Positions 20,914-32,510 are shown, counted from the first letter of the stretch. The stretch: DNA of 64,000 nt from Zygnema cylindricum (GCA_037447655.1 JBBHKE010001167.1:186001-250000); one strand, 5' to 3'. The notes: generated from the sequence alone by a model not told the origin. Made by a program: numbers and translations.

Positions 20914-21730
20914 AGGGTGCTCTCTGGGAGATGCAGCTGCCTACCCAAAATTTATCTAAGTCCTATTCCCTCTCTAAAACTCTATCTACTGAAGTACGGC
21001 ACCAATCAAATTACTGTGTCGTACAGAAAAGTATAGGTGCCGGTGTACTTTATGTACGGCCATTGTACGACATGACCAAAATGTCGACACGTGTCATATC
21101 TGGATTTGTTCCCGTAATCTCCGGAGTTGCCGCAATCCAATATAGTGTTACCACGTGTCACTCAATGTGGTGGTGATCGTAAACCGCCAAAATTGTACGC
21201 CGCGATCTCGGCATCCTTCGCGGCCGTCCGATCAATTTTGGATTTCAATCGTGGCCGTCATAAATACCTGCGCAGTATTCTTTCTGGCGTCAAACAAACT
21301 GCGCGGTATTTATTTCGTATCCGTACCGTATGTCGTACTTTACACAACGGTTTCTATGCACTATGCATATAGTTCTAGTTAAATGAATTAGTCTTATTGT
21401 AACTATTTAAATAAATATCATACCCCGTAATATCAAATACAATTTAGACTATCTGGATAAAATTACCGGCTATTGCGGTTGTGAGAAATTCCAGGTACCA
21501 AGATCAAATCCTGGCTCTGTCAAAACTACCATTTAGAGAAAACCCCCTATAAAACAACTGTCTGTCTACCTCTAGACAGCACAGGCAGCCATGGGTAACT
21601 CCTCCTCTAGTCTTCAGTGACTGGGACAAGTGTGGGGACTTGAGGAGGAGTTAGAGGCAGGCTGTCAATATCTACTATTTTGCTTTTTATTTTGCAATCT
21701 CTAGACCTAGAAAATACTTGAATTCCAACA
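20914..21730 (-). repeat. Element E 5' LTR, truncated
   Basis: Nearly identical to 19567-20383. It starts at the GGGTGCTCTCTGGGAGA segment, so the R/U5 side and the primer site are lost. Confidence 0.9.
21437..21522 (+). other. Antisense tRNA-like module (E truncated LTR)
   Basis: Copy of 20090-20175 with the same T-loop ATCAAAT and A-box-like TAGACTATCTGGATAAAA. Confidence 0.6.
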
Positions 21731-23021
21731 TTTTGCTATCTCTTGCTGCAATAGAGGATATGGAATTGCATCAGATGGATGTTAAGAAGGCTTTCTTGCA
21801 TGGTGATTTGGAGGAAGTAATTTATATGAAGCAGCTAGAGATGTATGCAGAAAAAGGGAAAGAAAATCTGGTCTGTAAACTGTTGAAGTCCTTCTATGGT
21901 ATGAAACAGGCTCCGAGACAATAGAACCTGAAATTAGATGAGTTTTTAACCAATCTTGGCTTTACCAGGATCAGTCAGATCATTCAGTCTATGTAATGCA
22001 AGGTGACGATGGAGTGATTTATGTGGCAGTTTAAGTAGATGATTTGCTACTGATTAGTAAATCCATCATTGAGATTAATAAAATAAAATCAGCTCTAAAT
22101 TCCCGGTTTGATTGAAAGACTTGGGTGAGGCTTAGTATATTTTAGGAATTCAAGTAGAAAGAGACAGGAAAAATGAAATTTTTTATTTAACTCAAAAGCA
22201 AGCAATCAAGAACATGTTAGAAAAGTTTGGTATGTCAAAAGCAAAGGGGAGTGCCACTCCTATGGAATTCAGGCAGAAATTGGAGGGGACGCAAACGGAT
22301 GGTGGTGTTTTGGTTGATGATTTCTTAGATTCAGAGGAGGTAGATTCTATGTCCTCCATTCCTTACAGGCAAATTGTGGAAGCCTCATTTATTTCATAAA
22401 CTACACTCGTCCCGACATTGTAGCAGCGGTTGGAGCTTTGAGCCAAAGCTTGCAAAATCCAAGGAAGTCGGACTATGAGGCAACAAAGAGAGTTTTTCGT
22501 TATCTTGCACGAACTCGAAATCTTAGACTCTCTCTCGGTGGAGGGGAAGTCAAAATTCATACATCGAGCGATGTGAGCTACGGAGATATGCCCAGCCGAC
22601 GCTCCACCACCGGATACATTTTGAAGATCGGAAGTGGAACTTGCTGTTGGAGCAGCAAACTTCAGAAGGTAACAGCTCAGTTTACCATGGAGGCTGAGTA
22701 CATGGCTGCCTGCTCGGCAGTTAAGGAGTTACTTTGGGTAAAGTCTCTTCTCCAAGAGCTTCTCTTTATGCAATCTGGACCACAGATAGTGTGGTGTGCT
22801 ATTGCATCTAATCCCAGTCATAACTTTAAGAGTAAACACATTGATATCAAGCTACATTTTGTAAGAGAAAAGGTGATGGGAAAAGTCCTTAAGTTGAGTT
22901 ATTTACGGAATAAGCAAATGGTGGCTGATATGATGATAAAACCCTTACCTGCTCCCAAATTGAAGTTCTGTAGAGAGGCATGTGGATTGAGTGACTAGTA
23001 GAGTTTAAAGCTTTAGGGGAG
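21731..23021 (+). pseudogene. pol: Element C second copy, RT and RNase H
   Basis: Resumes RT after element E ([24 protein letters not shown], frame 21718-21924). The active site is damaged: the Tyr codon of YVDD is TAA (about 22033). RNase H (22438-22998) has SSDVSYGDMPSRRSTTGYILKIGSGTCCWSSKLQ, MEAEYMAACSAVKELLWVK and DMMIKPLPAPK. A 21-base loss removes the CDNQAA segment that is present in the first copy. Confidence 0.9.
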
Positions 23022-23867
23022 TGTTGTTTTTTTAGAAAGCTTTAGTCCTCTGTATGCCTCAGCTGTGAGGAAGAGAGAGCTATTCAGGACTTAAGCTATT
23101 TTTGGTTGAGTTTGGTTCAGTGGTTACCAAAATTAGTGTGACAGTGAAGTTGGGAGTTCACGGTTCATTCACACTTGGGACACGCGTCGTCACTTGAGAG
23201 AAATGCGTGAGTATGTCCTCCGTGGACGTACGGAAATTCGGCAGGACCACGGGACTTCGTGAAGTCAATTCTACGGTGCCAAATCCTCTAATCGGACGGC
23301 TGACAGCTGCCGCCAACAAATACTGACGAGGCATGACTAGATCACTTTCACTTTACGTTGTCTGAACTTTGGTGTAAATATTTGGTATAATAGAATTTTG
23401 TCTGTAGTGAATTAGTTGTTTAGTGTTGAGAATGTGGTTTATGACATACCTTCAGTACACAGGTATACTCACAGTATTTGTTGTGTTAGAATGTTATATG
23501 TAGGGCTGGAATGCCTTTGTACAGCTTAGTGTAGTTTCGGTGTATAGAAGTAGGACTTAGTGAATTTGGTTCATTAGGAACAAATGATATGAAAACTGTA
23601 CACTCAGTTTTATGTAATTTCATTTCTGCATATCTCATAGATGTGTGAGCAGAATTCATTAAAATTTTGTGTGTGTGTTCCTTCATATTTTATCTACACT
23701 GTGGTAAATTTTCAGGACCATTGGATCATTTTTACCGAAAGTTATAGTCTTTCGAAGTTGCTGTTCAGCCATCGATATTTGTGGAAGCTTCCTCTTTTGA
23801 TTTGTTCTACGATGACTACTGCTGCATCTTCTTCATCTTCAGTGCTAGCAGTTCTATCAGAACAACA
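23022..23867 (+). repeat. Element C 3' LTR
   Basis: 846 bp, TGTTGTTTTT to GAACAACA, followed by the TATTC target copy. It keeps an undamaged ATG-led frame (23812) MTTAASSSSS at the LTR end. Confidence 0.95.
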
Positions 23868-24558
23868 TATTCCACTTCCTTGAAGTGTTAGTGAATTCTT
23901 GTACTGGGTACACTATGTTTTCATACTCATCGGGTAACTTCATGATGAGAGTGTTAACTTTCATCTTCATTGTACTTGTCCATCCAACACTCTCCATCTC
24001 TATATATAATCAAGAGAGATCATTACAATAGTCTATCATCTTTCCCCCTTTGTAATATAATTCCTCAACTTTTGCTCAGCCAACTAGAGCTCATGAATCG
24101 TACCAGCTCTATAGAACTCCACCAAACGCACCCACAACTCCTCAGCCTTGTAAACGTGAAGATGGTGGGTTGCCAATGCGTGAATGAGGTGTCTCAGAAT
24201 GAATGTTTTGGTAGCCATGTTGGTGTGTTCCCACATTTGGGTGTTGTTCCGCGTGGTCTTCATGATCGCTGCTCCGGGTGCCGTGGCAATTGGAGCAATA
24301 GGAGTAAGAGGTGTCTCTTTCCCTTTCCCCTTCTCGGACATATTGTTGTCCTTATAGTTTGATCGTTCGTTGGAGGAGATTCTGCTGCAGAAAAAAATAT
24401 ATCACCAAACCCTAGTGGAGTTCCTTGAGGTGGAAGCTTCATTTGTCCACTGACAATACCTTAGTATCGTTTTTGCACAAAGTCGTGTCATCATGGATTC
24501 CCAATAAATGAACCCTGATCTGTTGAATATGGGCACCCTAGAGGGTGGGCTTATAACT
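23868..24558 (-). pseudogene. gag: Element A Gag, 5' part
   Basis: Minus-strand Gag: primer-site codons (24558-24544, AGTTATAAGCCCACC), then MSEKGKGKETPLTPIAPIAT, WEHTNMATKTFILRHL and VYKAEELWVRLVEFYRAGTI (24341-24084), then a degraded capsid region up to element C. It is equivalent to 38421-39170 of P. Stops occur before 24084 and at several later points. Confidence 0.85.
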
Positions 24559-25564
24559 TGCAATTTTGTGTCCTCAATTGGACTACAGAATCTAGAAAGC
24601 CTCTTGTCAATTTTAACTAGCCCACTTTTAACTACAACCATTGTTGCCCAAGATAGAAAATTGTCAACCTGAGTGCACTTGTGTGCAGCCTCGACTTCCT
24701 TGGGTCCACAACAAAAAGAATCACTGAAAAAGCCCAAGCAGGCGATAAGTTATGAGGCGGCAAAGATGCCATTTTTATACAAACTCTCTTAGAGAGAGGT
24801 GACTACTTACTGAAAACACGAAGTATTAAACCCCTCTCACAACCCCTATCTATTGTCGTACAATCTAATCACATGTGTAAACTGTACAAAAAGGAACTAC
24901 GGCCGATGTCCTTTTTGTACGGTTTTTTTTCGGCAAGACAACTGAGTGGACGCTTGTCTCCTTTCGGATTTGTCCGTATGCTCCCAACGCTTCCCCGCTT
25001 CCCAATGTTATCTTGCCACGTGGTGCAAAGTCATGCCACGCCAAAAAACCGCCAAAGCGATCATTTTGGAATCCCGGCGTCGTTATATGCCGTTGAATTA
25101 AAACTAGCTTACAATGTTATCCGCTGAAAATAAATATCTGATTCATTTGTTTCGTGCGTGATCATATTCGCACAAAGTATTAACCAATTTCTATATTTTT
25201 CATCCGTCATTCCGTTAATCAGATTATAGTTCTAAACATAGTTTAAATAAATATCAAACTCCATGTAATCTAACGAACTCCTATGACAGACTAGTTAGAG
25301 TTGACGGCTACGCCTTGCTTTGCCCATCGGAGGTTTGAGTCCTGCTGGACTCAACCTTTTGTTGAGAGTGACTTATGTCACTCCTCATTCCTAGCTATAG
25401 AGCTGAGGCTGCCATGGCTCCACCACTCTCTTTTTCCTTTCACTGACTACAACAAGTATGTGGGCAAGAGGGAGGAGGTGTATGCAGATTGCCTGGGCTT
25501 TTTTTTTCCTTTCACTTAACTATTTAGACCTAGAAAATACCCTATAAATCTAGTAAGTTCAACA
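24559..25564 (-). repeat. Element A 5' LTR
   Basis: 1006 bp, TGCAATTTTG to AAGTTCAACA, the same length as both M LTRs. The gag start codon position reads ATT instead of ATG. It holds a CCACGTGG word near 25017 and the tRNA-like module. Confidence 0.92.
25287..25382 (+). other. Antisense tRNA-like module with two hairpins (A)
   Basis: A-box-like CAGACTAGTTAGAG (25287-25300) and B-box GGTTTGAGTCC (25332-25342), a near-canonical Pol III internal promoter pair. Two perfect hairpins follow: CTCAAC-CTTTT-GTTGAG (25350-25366) and AGTGAC-TTAT-GTCACT (25367-25382). Confidence 0.7.
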
Positions 25565-26233
25565 CCTGTAATGTTAGTCGTACAATTACAAAATTTCCTC
25601 ATGGAACTTCACCCTAAGGGTGAGTGTCCATCACGGGAAAAAAAGGTTGTTTAGTTCTCGTAGTGTATTGAAATAGTTTGCCGATAACTGGTGTACTTTT
25701 TTTTTCATACCAATAATCAATATAATGTATCAATATTTTAGTAAAAATATTATTGCGATGGATTTTCGATATATTGCGATGAATTACAAATAAATATAGG
25801 GCCAATAACTATGGACAATAACTTCTTATTCTCGTACTTAATAGATTATGAGAATTTTCCCAATAGCCCCCCATCACCCCCCCTCTCACCGTCGAGATAA
25901 CTACATACTCATTTTGTACTTTTTTTTCGTACAACAATTTTGAACTAAGGTAAAAACCACCTCTCGTAACCACAAATTAACGACCATACTATTTGTTGCT
26001 CTAGGAGCATTATAGCGAAACCCAACGCCATTCAATAACCGATATCATGAGTCATTATCTCGATAAAAAATCACTTGACACACAACATTGTATATTTGGA
26101 TGGCATATATTTATGTGATGTATAAAAAGACAATTTGTCACAATGGTAAAACCCGATGTTCAGTTCGATTGTCTTATAAATTGGCCTAGGGGTTTACTCC
26201 CTCAACCGTCAAGGTTATGGATGAGGACAAACT
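25565..26233. other. Unassigned sequence between A and D
   Basis: AT-rich DNA without recognisable domains or LTR motifs, with one C-rich run near 25866-25882. It is likely pre-insertion sequence, continuing 1-3171. It ends with AAACT, the target copy of D. Confidence 0.6.
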
Positions 26234-27233
26234 TGTTGAAATAAGAAATCTTAATACTCAGTAAACAAAGCTGTGAGGAGAGACCAAGTAGTTAGAATAT
26301 TTTTGGTCTAGGTAAGTTGTAATACTTACCTCATTTAGTGTGACAGTAGCAGTAGTACTTTTGAGTGTATTGTACTTCTGCACGGACACGCGTCAAAAAA
26401 TGAACATCATACGGGTTTTACAGAAAGGCGCCGACACACTTTACCACTCGTCACACATTGAACGAATACTGTTGAAGAATGGGACAGACGGAGAATCAAC
26501 TGATTGTCTACGTAGATAGTGGTACAACATTCAACGACGACCGTAGATGTGAATCAAGTAAACGGACGAGATTCACGTGGGACAAAAAAATGACTCATCA
26601 CTTTGTACGACCTCAGATGACTTGGAGTACTTGATCAACAGTTGGCTGGATGTTAGCATCCACTGCTGACTAAGCACCTTGAACACTACTCTACGGGAAT
26701 TTAGTTGCATATCTCAAACACATTAGTTTTTGCTTAACGGATTAGAATGTAGTGTTCCATTAAGTATATTTTTGTTTAGTAGTCAAATAGGGTTTGTACG
26801 TACTCATATTACAAATAGCGTACTGATTCAGTACCTTGTCATATTGTAGTACAGTATTGATTATTCTAGGTGTAGACATCTGATTAGCTAGTTTTCAGTT
26901 GATACTCTCTGTGAGTATAAAGTTAGGACTTAGCCAAAATTGTATCTATCCAGCATTGAGATCTAACTCTTTAAGGGACAGTTTTAGGGAAAATTCCAAG
27001 TGTTACATCTTATGGTTTACTAGTTCAATTAGGCTGCAATTTTGGAAATTGACTGACTGTATGTGATATTGTATTAGTGTGTATTTTGGTGTTATTTGAA
27101 CTCCTCAAGTGATTTCTGTGTTATATCTAAGTTGGCTGTTTGATAGGTTTTTCTAGTAGCTTTTGCTGAAGTCTATGTCTACATCTACTACTACTGGTGG
27201 TCCTCCACCTGCAATTGTGGTTGTAGAACAACA
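26234..27233 (+). repeat. Element D 5' LTR
   Basis: 1000 bp. The gag ATG lies inside it at 27175 (MSTSTTTGGPPPA), 59 bases before the LTR end. The sequence after the LTR, AGTTATACGCC, is a poor version of the half-tRNA primer site. No tRNA-like module was found. Confidence 0.92.
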
Positions 27234-28060
27234 AGTTATACGCCTTTCGTCCAGAATTCTTGTCTTCAATGGCCAGAAGTATGCGTACTAGGCAGCTATG
27301 GTTGAATCATCTTTTGAAACTGCTGACTCGTTAGGAGTTTTGGATGGATCTCTTGCTGAAACAGATTTGAGTTGGGCGAAGAAGAACTCCCTCGCTAGGA
27401 ACAACTTGATTCTTTGCATTTTAGAAAGTTTGGTTATGTTTCAGCTCAAGATGACAAAGGCGAGCGAGATTTGGACTTCGCCGAAAACTTCCCATGAAAA
27501 GGCAAACATCCAAGAGGAGCTCTTGGTGGCTTGTCGGATCTGAGACCACAAATACTCGGGGGGATCAATGGCCGAGTATTGCGATAAATTTTGGGAACTC
27601 ATTGATGCACACTCTTCGGCTGATGGAACTTTTCGAGAGTTTGAGCAAGTTGCTTTGCTTATTAGTGGTCTCCCTAGTAATAGGAAGAGAGTGTCTGCAA
27701 CTTTAAAATGGCATAATAAATCTAGCTGGACTTTTCAATTATCTTAAAATCTTATATAAAAACAAGAGTCTACAAGTAAGGTTCTTGATGGTGAAAAGAA
27801 AGTAGAAGCTTTTAATACAAATTTTGAGAGGAGAAATCAGATAAATCAAATCAGAAACTAGTTTAACCAGAATCAAAACCAATTCAACTTGAATCAAAAC
27901 CAGATTAATCATTGTAGTCAAAGGCAAAATAGGAAGTCTTCTAATGCTTGTTTTTATTTTTTTGAAAAAGAACATGGTTACAGGTACTGTCCAAAGCTCA
28001 AAAAGGCGAATAAAATTGGTTTAAACAGGCCTGGATGGCAACAAAGCCTGTTTCATTAAG
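27175..28060 (+). pseudogene. gag: Element D Gag
   Basis: Starts in the LTR and reads through the primer-site position (QQVIRLSSRILVFNG), with a TAG soon after (about 27289). Later frames give SWAKKNSLARNNLILCILESLVMFQLKMTKASEIW and a PSNRKRVSA region. The nucleocapsid at about 27950-27991 reads CFYFFEKEHGYRYC: the second Cys of the CCHC knuckle is Phe. Confidence 0.8.
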
Positions 28061-28795
28061 GCTTCTCTAGCAATCCCTCACGAGGAAATGCATTTTTTTT
28101 CAAGTGTTACAGATGATGCAGATTCATCTCAGAGCTTCTATGATGAAGAGGATGCAGAGTTATTTGCTATGGCGGCAACAATGGAGGGTCCTAAAGATGG
28201 CGGATGGATCATGGTCACCGAGGCATCGGCCGACATGTGTTGGGACAAAACAATTTTTACAAATTTAAAGTAAACTCATCCGAAATATATCTACTATGCT
28301 TGTGGTATGAGTGTCTAGTCCTCAGCACAGGGTGATGTATCTCTAATGGTATATGTGGGGGAAAGGTCTGTAGAAAGGAACCTCCACAATGTTTTACATG
28401 TTCCAGATTTGAAAAAGAATCTATTTTCTACTTCTTTGGTAGAAAGTAAGGGTTTTGAGGTCACCCTTAAAGGGGGGAGACAGGTTGTTAGTAAGCTAGG
28501 AAAAATAGCAGTAACAAGAACTAGAGATGCCAGTAAGATGTACAGGATGGACATGGCTGAATGCAAAGAAAAATATGTTTTGTAGTCCAGTGTGTCATCT
28601 GAGAATGAATTATGGCATAAGAGGTTAGGACATATTAATCATGAAAGTCTGAAAAAGATGGTGAATGCTAGGAAAATTAAAGGTGTTTCTCTCACATCTC
28701 ATTCTATGAAAACATGTGATGGCTGCTCACTAGGCAAGATTCATAAATTGCCAATTCCACAGGAGACCGAAAACAGATCCACAAAAGTCCTATAA
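28061..28795 (+). pseudogene. pol: Element D protease and integrase N-terminus
   Basis: The protease position reads WIMVTEASADMCWDK, so the DSG triad is lost. GAG-pre-integrase and HHCC follow in frames 28346-28585 and 28592-28795, with LWHKRLGHINHESLKKMV and CDGCSLGKIHKLPIP. Confidence 0.85.
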
Positions 28796-29578
28796 CTCAT
28801 TCATTCGGATGTCCTCGGAACATCCCAAGAAGCATCGGCTGGAGGAGTTCAGTATATGGTCACATTCATTGATGATTTCTCCAAGTACACGAAGGTTTAT
28901 TTTATGAATAACAAAAGTGAAGTATTTACTCACTTCAAGCACTACAAGGTCTGGGCGGAGAAACTACACGGAGTTCCGATCTTGGCGTTCAGATCGGATA
29001 ATGGAGGTGAATACAACTCTAACGAATTTAAACAATTTCTACTTGATGAGGGTATAAGTCACAATTTGACAGTTCCATATACTCCTGAGAAAAACGAAGT
29101 TTCGGAAAGACTAAACAGGACAGTCACAGAGATTGCTAGGTTCCTGCTTGTAGACAAGGGTATAGATCTGAAATTATGGGCTGAAGCATTTAACTGTGCA
29201 GTCTATATAAAAAATAGAATTGCGTCCAGATCTGTAAGCTCTACACCTTATGAGCTGTGGACAGGGAAGGTCCCAGATGTTAGTCACTTTAAAGTTTCTG
29301 GAAGTAAGTGCTTTATTTTAGATAACTCACCACATAAGTGGAAAATTGAAGCTAAAGGCTTAGCAGGAATTCTCTTGGGTTATGATGATAATGTAAAGGG
29401 AAATAGAGTGTACGTCTTAGATAAACAAAATATTTTTGTGTCTCGGAATATTCAGATTAAAGATGAACAGGATTCGGTTAACCTTTTCAAAGCAACTGAT
29501 ACGCCAACAGAAAACCACAAACACGAGTATGTCATTTTTCACCACCAACAACAGGTGTATTTTCCGGTGCCATCTCTT
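28796..29578 (+). pseudogene. pol: Element D integrase
   Basis: A TAA at 28795-28797 precedes HSDVLGTSQ. Frame 28856-29590 holds VTFIDDFSKYTKVYF, RSDNGGEYNS, EKNEVSERLNRTV (the usual QNGVAER varied at two positions) and the C-terminal TPYELWTGKVPDVSHF to GYDDNVKGNRVYV region. It runs into solo LTR J3 at 29579. Confidence 0.88.
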
Positions 29579-30676
29579 TGTTGTCCATAGCCTATTTCAG
29601 CCATGGACTACACTCGGAAGCCCCAAAGACTACCCCTTAAACAGCTGTATTTCAGACAACACAGATTACTCTACAGTACACAAAGTCACCTCAAACTGCA
29701 CCAATATGTATTATATCATATATACTGTAAACTCCAAAAGTTACAGCAAAATCCACCAAGGCATCTAGAAGATATAAGATCCAGAGTTTCCCAAAAATAG
29801 CTGACAGCTTCACAAACTAACCACTTAGACTGTTCACAAAATCTTACAGAGATACTGGAATACAATGAAACTTCACACACATATAGATTCTATATCATAG
29901 AATAACTCCACAAAGTTTCACATGAAAGCATCAATCAGAGTGATCACACCAACAGGTCAAAGATGCAGAAAACAGTCTGCCATTACTTTGATTAACTTGA
30001 CTGTGATACTCAAAATATTCTAAGTCCTACAAGTTATACTCAGAGAGTTCACTACTGAATGTACGGCGGCATACCAACCGTACGGTACTACCATCTACCT
30101 AAACATTGTAAGTATACCCGAATAGTTCGAGGTATGTCAGATTGAAGAACTCTACACTAATAACTAATTAGCAAAAAGACAAACCTTTGTTGTACATAAT
30201 ATTTACACCGACATCTCCATAATCTTTGTATATCAAAAACGAAGCTACCACTAAGTAACCACTAAACAAATATCATTACTCAAAATCTATACTAGTTACA
30301 TTATCTGCAGCTGCGTCAGCTGCTTTGTCCGTGCCGATCATATCAAGGTAACCGCAGCTGCGTTGATTCGTCTGCGTCGCAGCTGCTTCGTACCAGCGGC
30401 ACATATTCCTCCAAAATAACCGCAGTTGCGTTGTCCTGTCTGCGTCGCAACTGCGCTGTACCGGCGGTAATATTTCGTTTATTCCACATTGGATTGCTTC
30501 GCGATCCGCCGTCCATTTGTCAATGCTTATACCCGCCACTCAGTGAGTCTTTTACATCACTTTAGTTATATCCGTTCGTTCGCTCCCCCAATCCATGAAT
30601 CCATTCAAACCTCCACATTAAATTCCATAGCGCACGAAATGTCGCGTACGCACGAAACAAACTTTTCAAAACAACA
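29579..30676. mobile_element. Solo LTR J3
   Basis: 1098 bp, TGTTGTCCATA to AAAACAACA, with a perfect target duplication CTCTT (29574-29578 and 30677-30681). It shares with J1, J2 and J5 the conserved hairpin (30491-30507) and the CTCCCCCAATCC block near 30580. It has no internal coding sequence. The orientation is arbitrary. Confidence 0.93.
30350..30480. repeat. GC-rich hairpin repeat with paired changes
   Basis: Two units of about 65 bp. Unit 1 has arms GCAGCTGCG (30354-30362) and CGCAGCTGC (30378-30386). Unit 2 has GCAGTTGCG (30422-30430) and CGCAACTGC (30446-30454). Both arms changed so that the stem is kept. A third partial unit begins near 30306. Confidence 0.8.
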
Positions 30677-32487
30677 CTCTTCCCATAATTACAACTTCTG
30701 CTACTACACCGCTTGTTCCTTCTACGGATGCTTCTCCACTGCATCAAACTTCAAAGTAACAGACTGCTACACTTTTGGATCCTGCTGCAGTTTCAACACC
30801 ATGAAATTGGAGATTGCCGACCATTTCACCCTCAGAATTTCCGAGGGGAAGAAGATCTAGCAGTCATCTGCAAACCGGTTCAAACTTTGCTTTTTCTACA
30901 GCATCACGCGAGCCTATGACCATCAAAAAGGACTTCTCATCACTGGAGAGAAACCACTAGATTGAGGCGGTCAACGACGAGATGATGTCGATTATGGAGG
31001 CACAAACATGGGAGCTGGTGGACCTGCCCTCGGGGAGGAAAGCCATCGGGAGCAAGTGGGTCTTCAAAGTCAAACTGAATCCAGACAACATTATTGAAAG
31101 GTATATGGCCAGACTTGTGGCCAAAGGGTACAACCAGAAAGAAGGTATTAACTTTGAGGAAACCTTCTCCCCAGTCGTCAGTTTTCCTACTGTCAAAATT
31201 TTGTTGAGTTTAGCTGCTATAAAAAAATTGGAAATACATCAAATGGATGTTAAGACAACCTTTTTGCATGGAGAGTTAGAAGAGACGATTTATATGCAGC
31301 TGCGTGAAATGTATGAGGAAAAAGGGTAGGAAAAGTTAGTTTGCAAACTGATAAAATCTCTGTATGGGCTGAAACAAGCCCCTAGACAATGGAATCTGAA
31401 GTTAGATGAATTTCTTACTAGTCTAGGATTCAAAAGAATTAGTTCAAACCCTTCAATCTATGTCTTACAAGGGGAGGATGGGATTCTTTATATCGCTTTA
31501 TATGTGGATGATCTTTTACTAACAAGTAAATCCATAAATGAAATAAACCGTATTAAAACAACTTTGAGGTCTAGGTTTGAAATGAAAGACCTTGGTGAGG
31601 CCAAATATATCTTGGGCATACAAGTTGAAAGGGATATAAATAACAGATTGATTATGCTAACCCAGAAAGAAGCTATAGGGAACATGCTAGAAAAATTTGA
31701 GATGAAGGATGTGAAGGGATGTGTAACTCCAATGGAATTTAGACAAAAGCAGGAGGGGAGTGAATCAAACTGGGGCATGATGGTTAGTGAAAGCTTAGAG
31801 TCAAGGGAGGAAGAGTTTATGGCTACAAAGCCATACAAACGGGTAGTGGGAAGTCTTATTTATTTTATGAACTGTACAATACCTGATATTGTTTCAACCG
31901 TGGGAGTCCTAAGTAGGAGTCTTCAGAATCCTAAAAAAGCAGATTGGGAAGCAGCAAAGAGAGTTTTGAGATACCTGGCAGGTACTCGAAACCTGAAGCT
32001 TATACTCGGAGGAGGAGAGGTAAAATTACAGACTTGGAGAGATGCCAACTATAGAGATATGTCAAGCCGCAAATCAACAACTGGTTTTGTTCTGAAAATT
32101 GGGAATAGAACTTGCTGCTAGAGCAGCAAATTACAGAAGGTCACGGCTCAGTCCACGATGGAGTCAAAATATATGGCAGCTAGTTATGCCATTAAGGAAC
32201 TCCTATGTGTTAAGGCCATTTTGCAAGAACTTGGGTATATGCAAACCGATCCTCGGGTTATTTGGTGTGACAACCAAGCAACAATTGCCATTGCCTCTTA
32301 CCCTAGAAATCATTTTAAAAGCAAACATATGGATGTCAGACTACACTTTGTGAGAGAAAAAGTGCTTGGAAGAGTGATTAAAATGAGATATTTACCGGAT
32401 GAAAAGATGGTGGCTGATATGCTGACTAAAGCTCTTCCAGCTCCTAAGTTGAAGTATTGCAGAAAGTCAATTGGGTTGAGTGAGTAA
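30677..32487 (+). pseudogene. pol: Element D linker, RT and RNase H
   Basis: A degraded linker (30677-30960), then RT with SIMEAQTWELVDLPSGRKAIGSKWVF (30982-31329), stops near 31327, YVDD at 31501-31512, and KYILGIQVERD. RNase H at 32158-32487 has VKELLCVKAILQEL, CDNQATIAIAS, HHFKSKHMDVRLHFVREK-like residues and ADMLTKALPAPK. A TAG at about 32119 replaces Trp. Confidence 0.88.
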
Positions 32488-32510
32488 GTGAGTCTAAAGG
32501 TTTAGGGGAG

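Larger units (their letters stand above)
19190..21730 (-). mobile_element. Deletion-derivative copia element E
   Basis: 2541 bp with a perfect target duplication TTTTG (19185-19189 and 21731-21735). It holds a full LTR (19190-20383), about 530 bp of internal sequence and a truncated LTR (20914-21730). Most of gag-pol and about 370 bp of the second LTR are missing. It belongs to the main family, and its minus orientation is set by the polypurine tract (20384-20400). Confidence 0.92.
13596..23867 (+). mobile_element. Copia element C, partial tandem duplication
   Basis: 10,272 bp bounded by a perfect 5-bp target duplication TATTC (13591-13595 and 23868-23872). The order is LTR, full internal region (to 18558), 44-45 bp of LTR start fused to a second internal copy beginning in the integrase/RT linker (18604), element E, the remainder of that copy, then a full LTR. 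One pair of target repeats encloses everything, so the unit inserted as one element or was rearranged afterwards. It represents a second family, with LTRs of about 845 bp that lack the tRNA-like module seen elsewhere. Confidence 0.9.
3172..25564 (-). mobile_element. Copia element A, host of B, Q and C
   Basis: Minus-strand element recovered by joining 3172-5076, 11511-12210, 13258-13595 and 23868-25564 across three later insertions. Gag, protease, integrase and RT segments resume in the expected copia order at each junction. It carries one full 5' LTR at the right (24559-25564, 1006 bp) and only a 120-bp LTR remnant at the left. The remnant joins directly to mid-RT, so RNase H and most of the 3' LTR are deleted. 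The target copies CTTGT (3167-3171) and CCTGT (25565-25569) differ by one base. The LTR length equals that of M, so A and M belong to one subfamily. Confidence 0.85.

Noticed and set aside
30489-30860. 123-codon frame at the J3/D junction
   Set aside because: It crosses a solo LTR end and a degraded linker, with no conserved domain.
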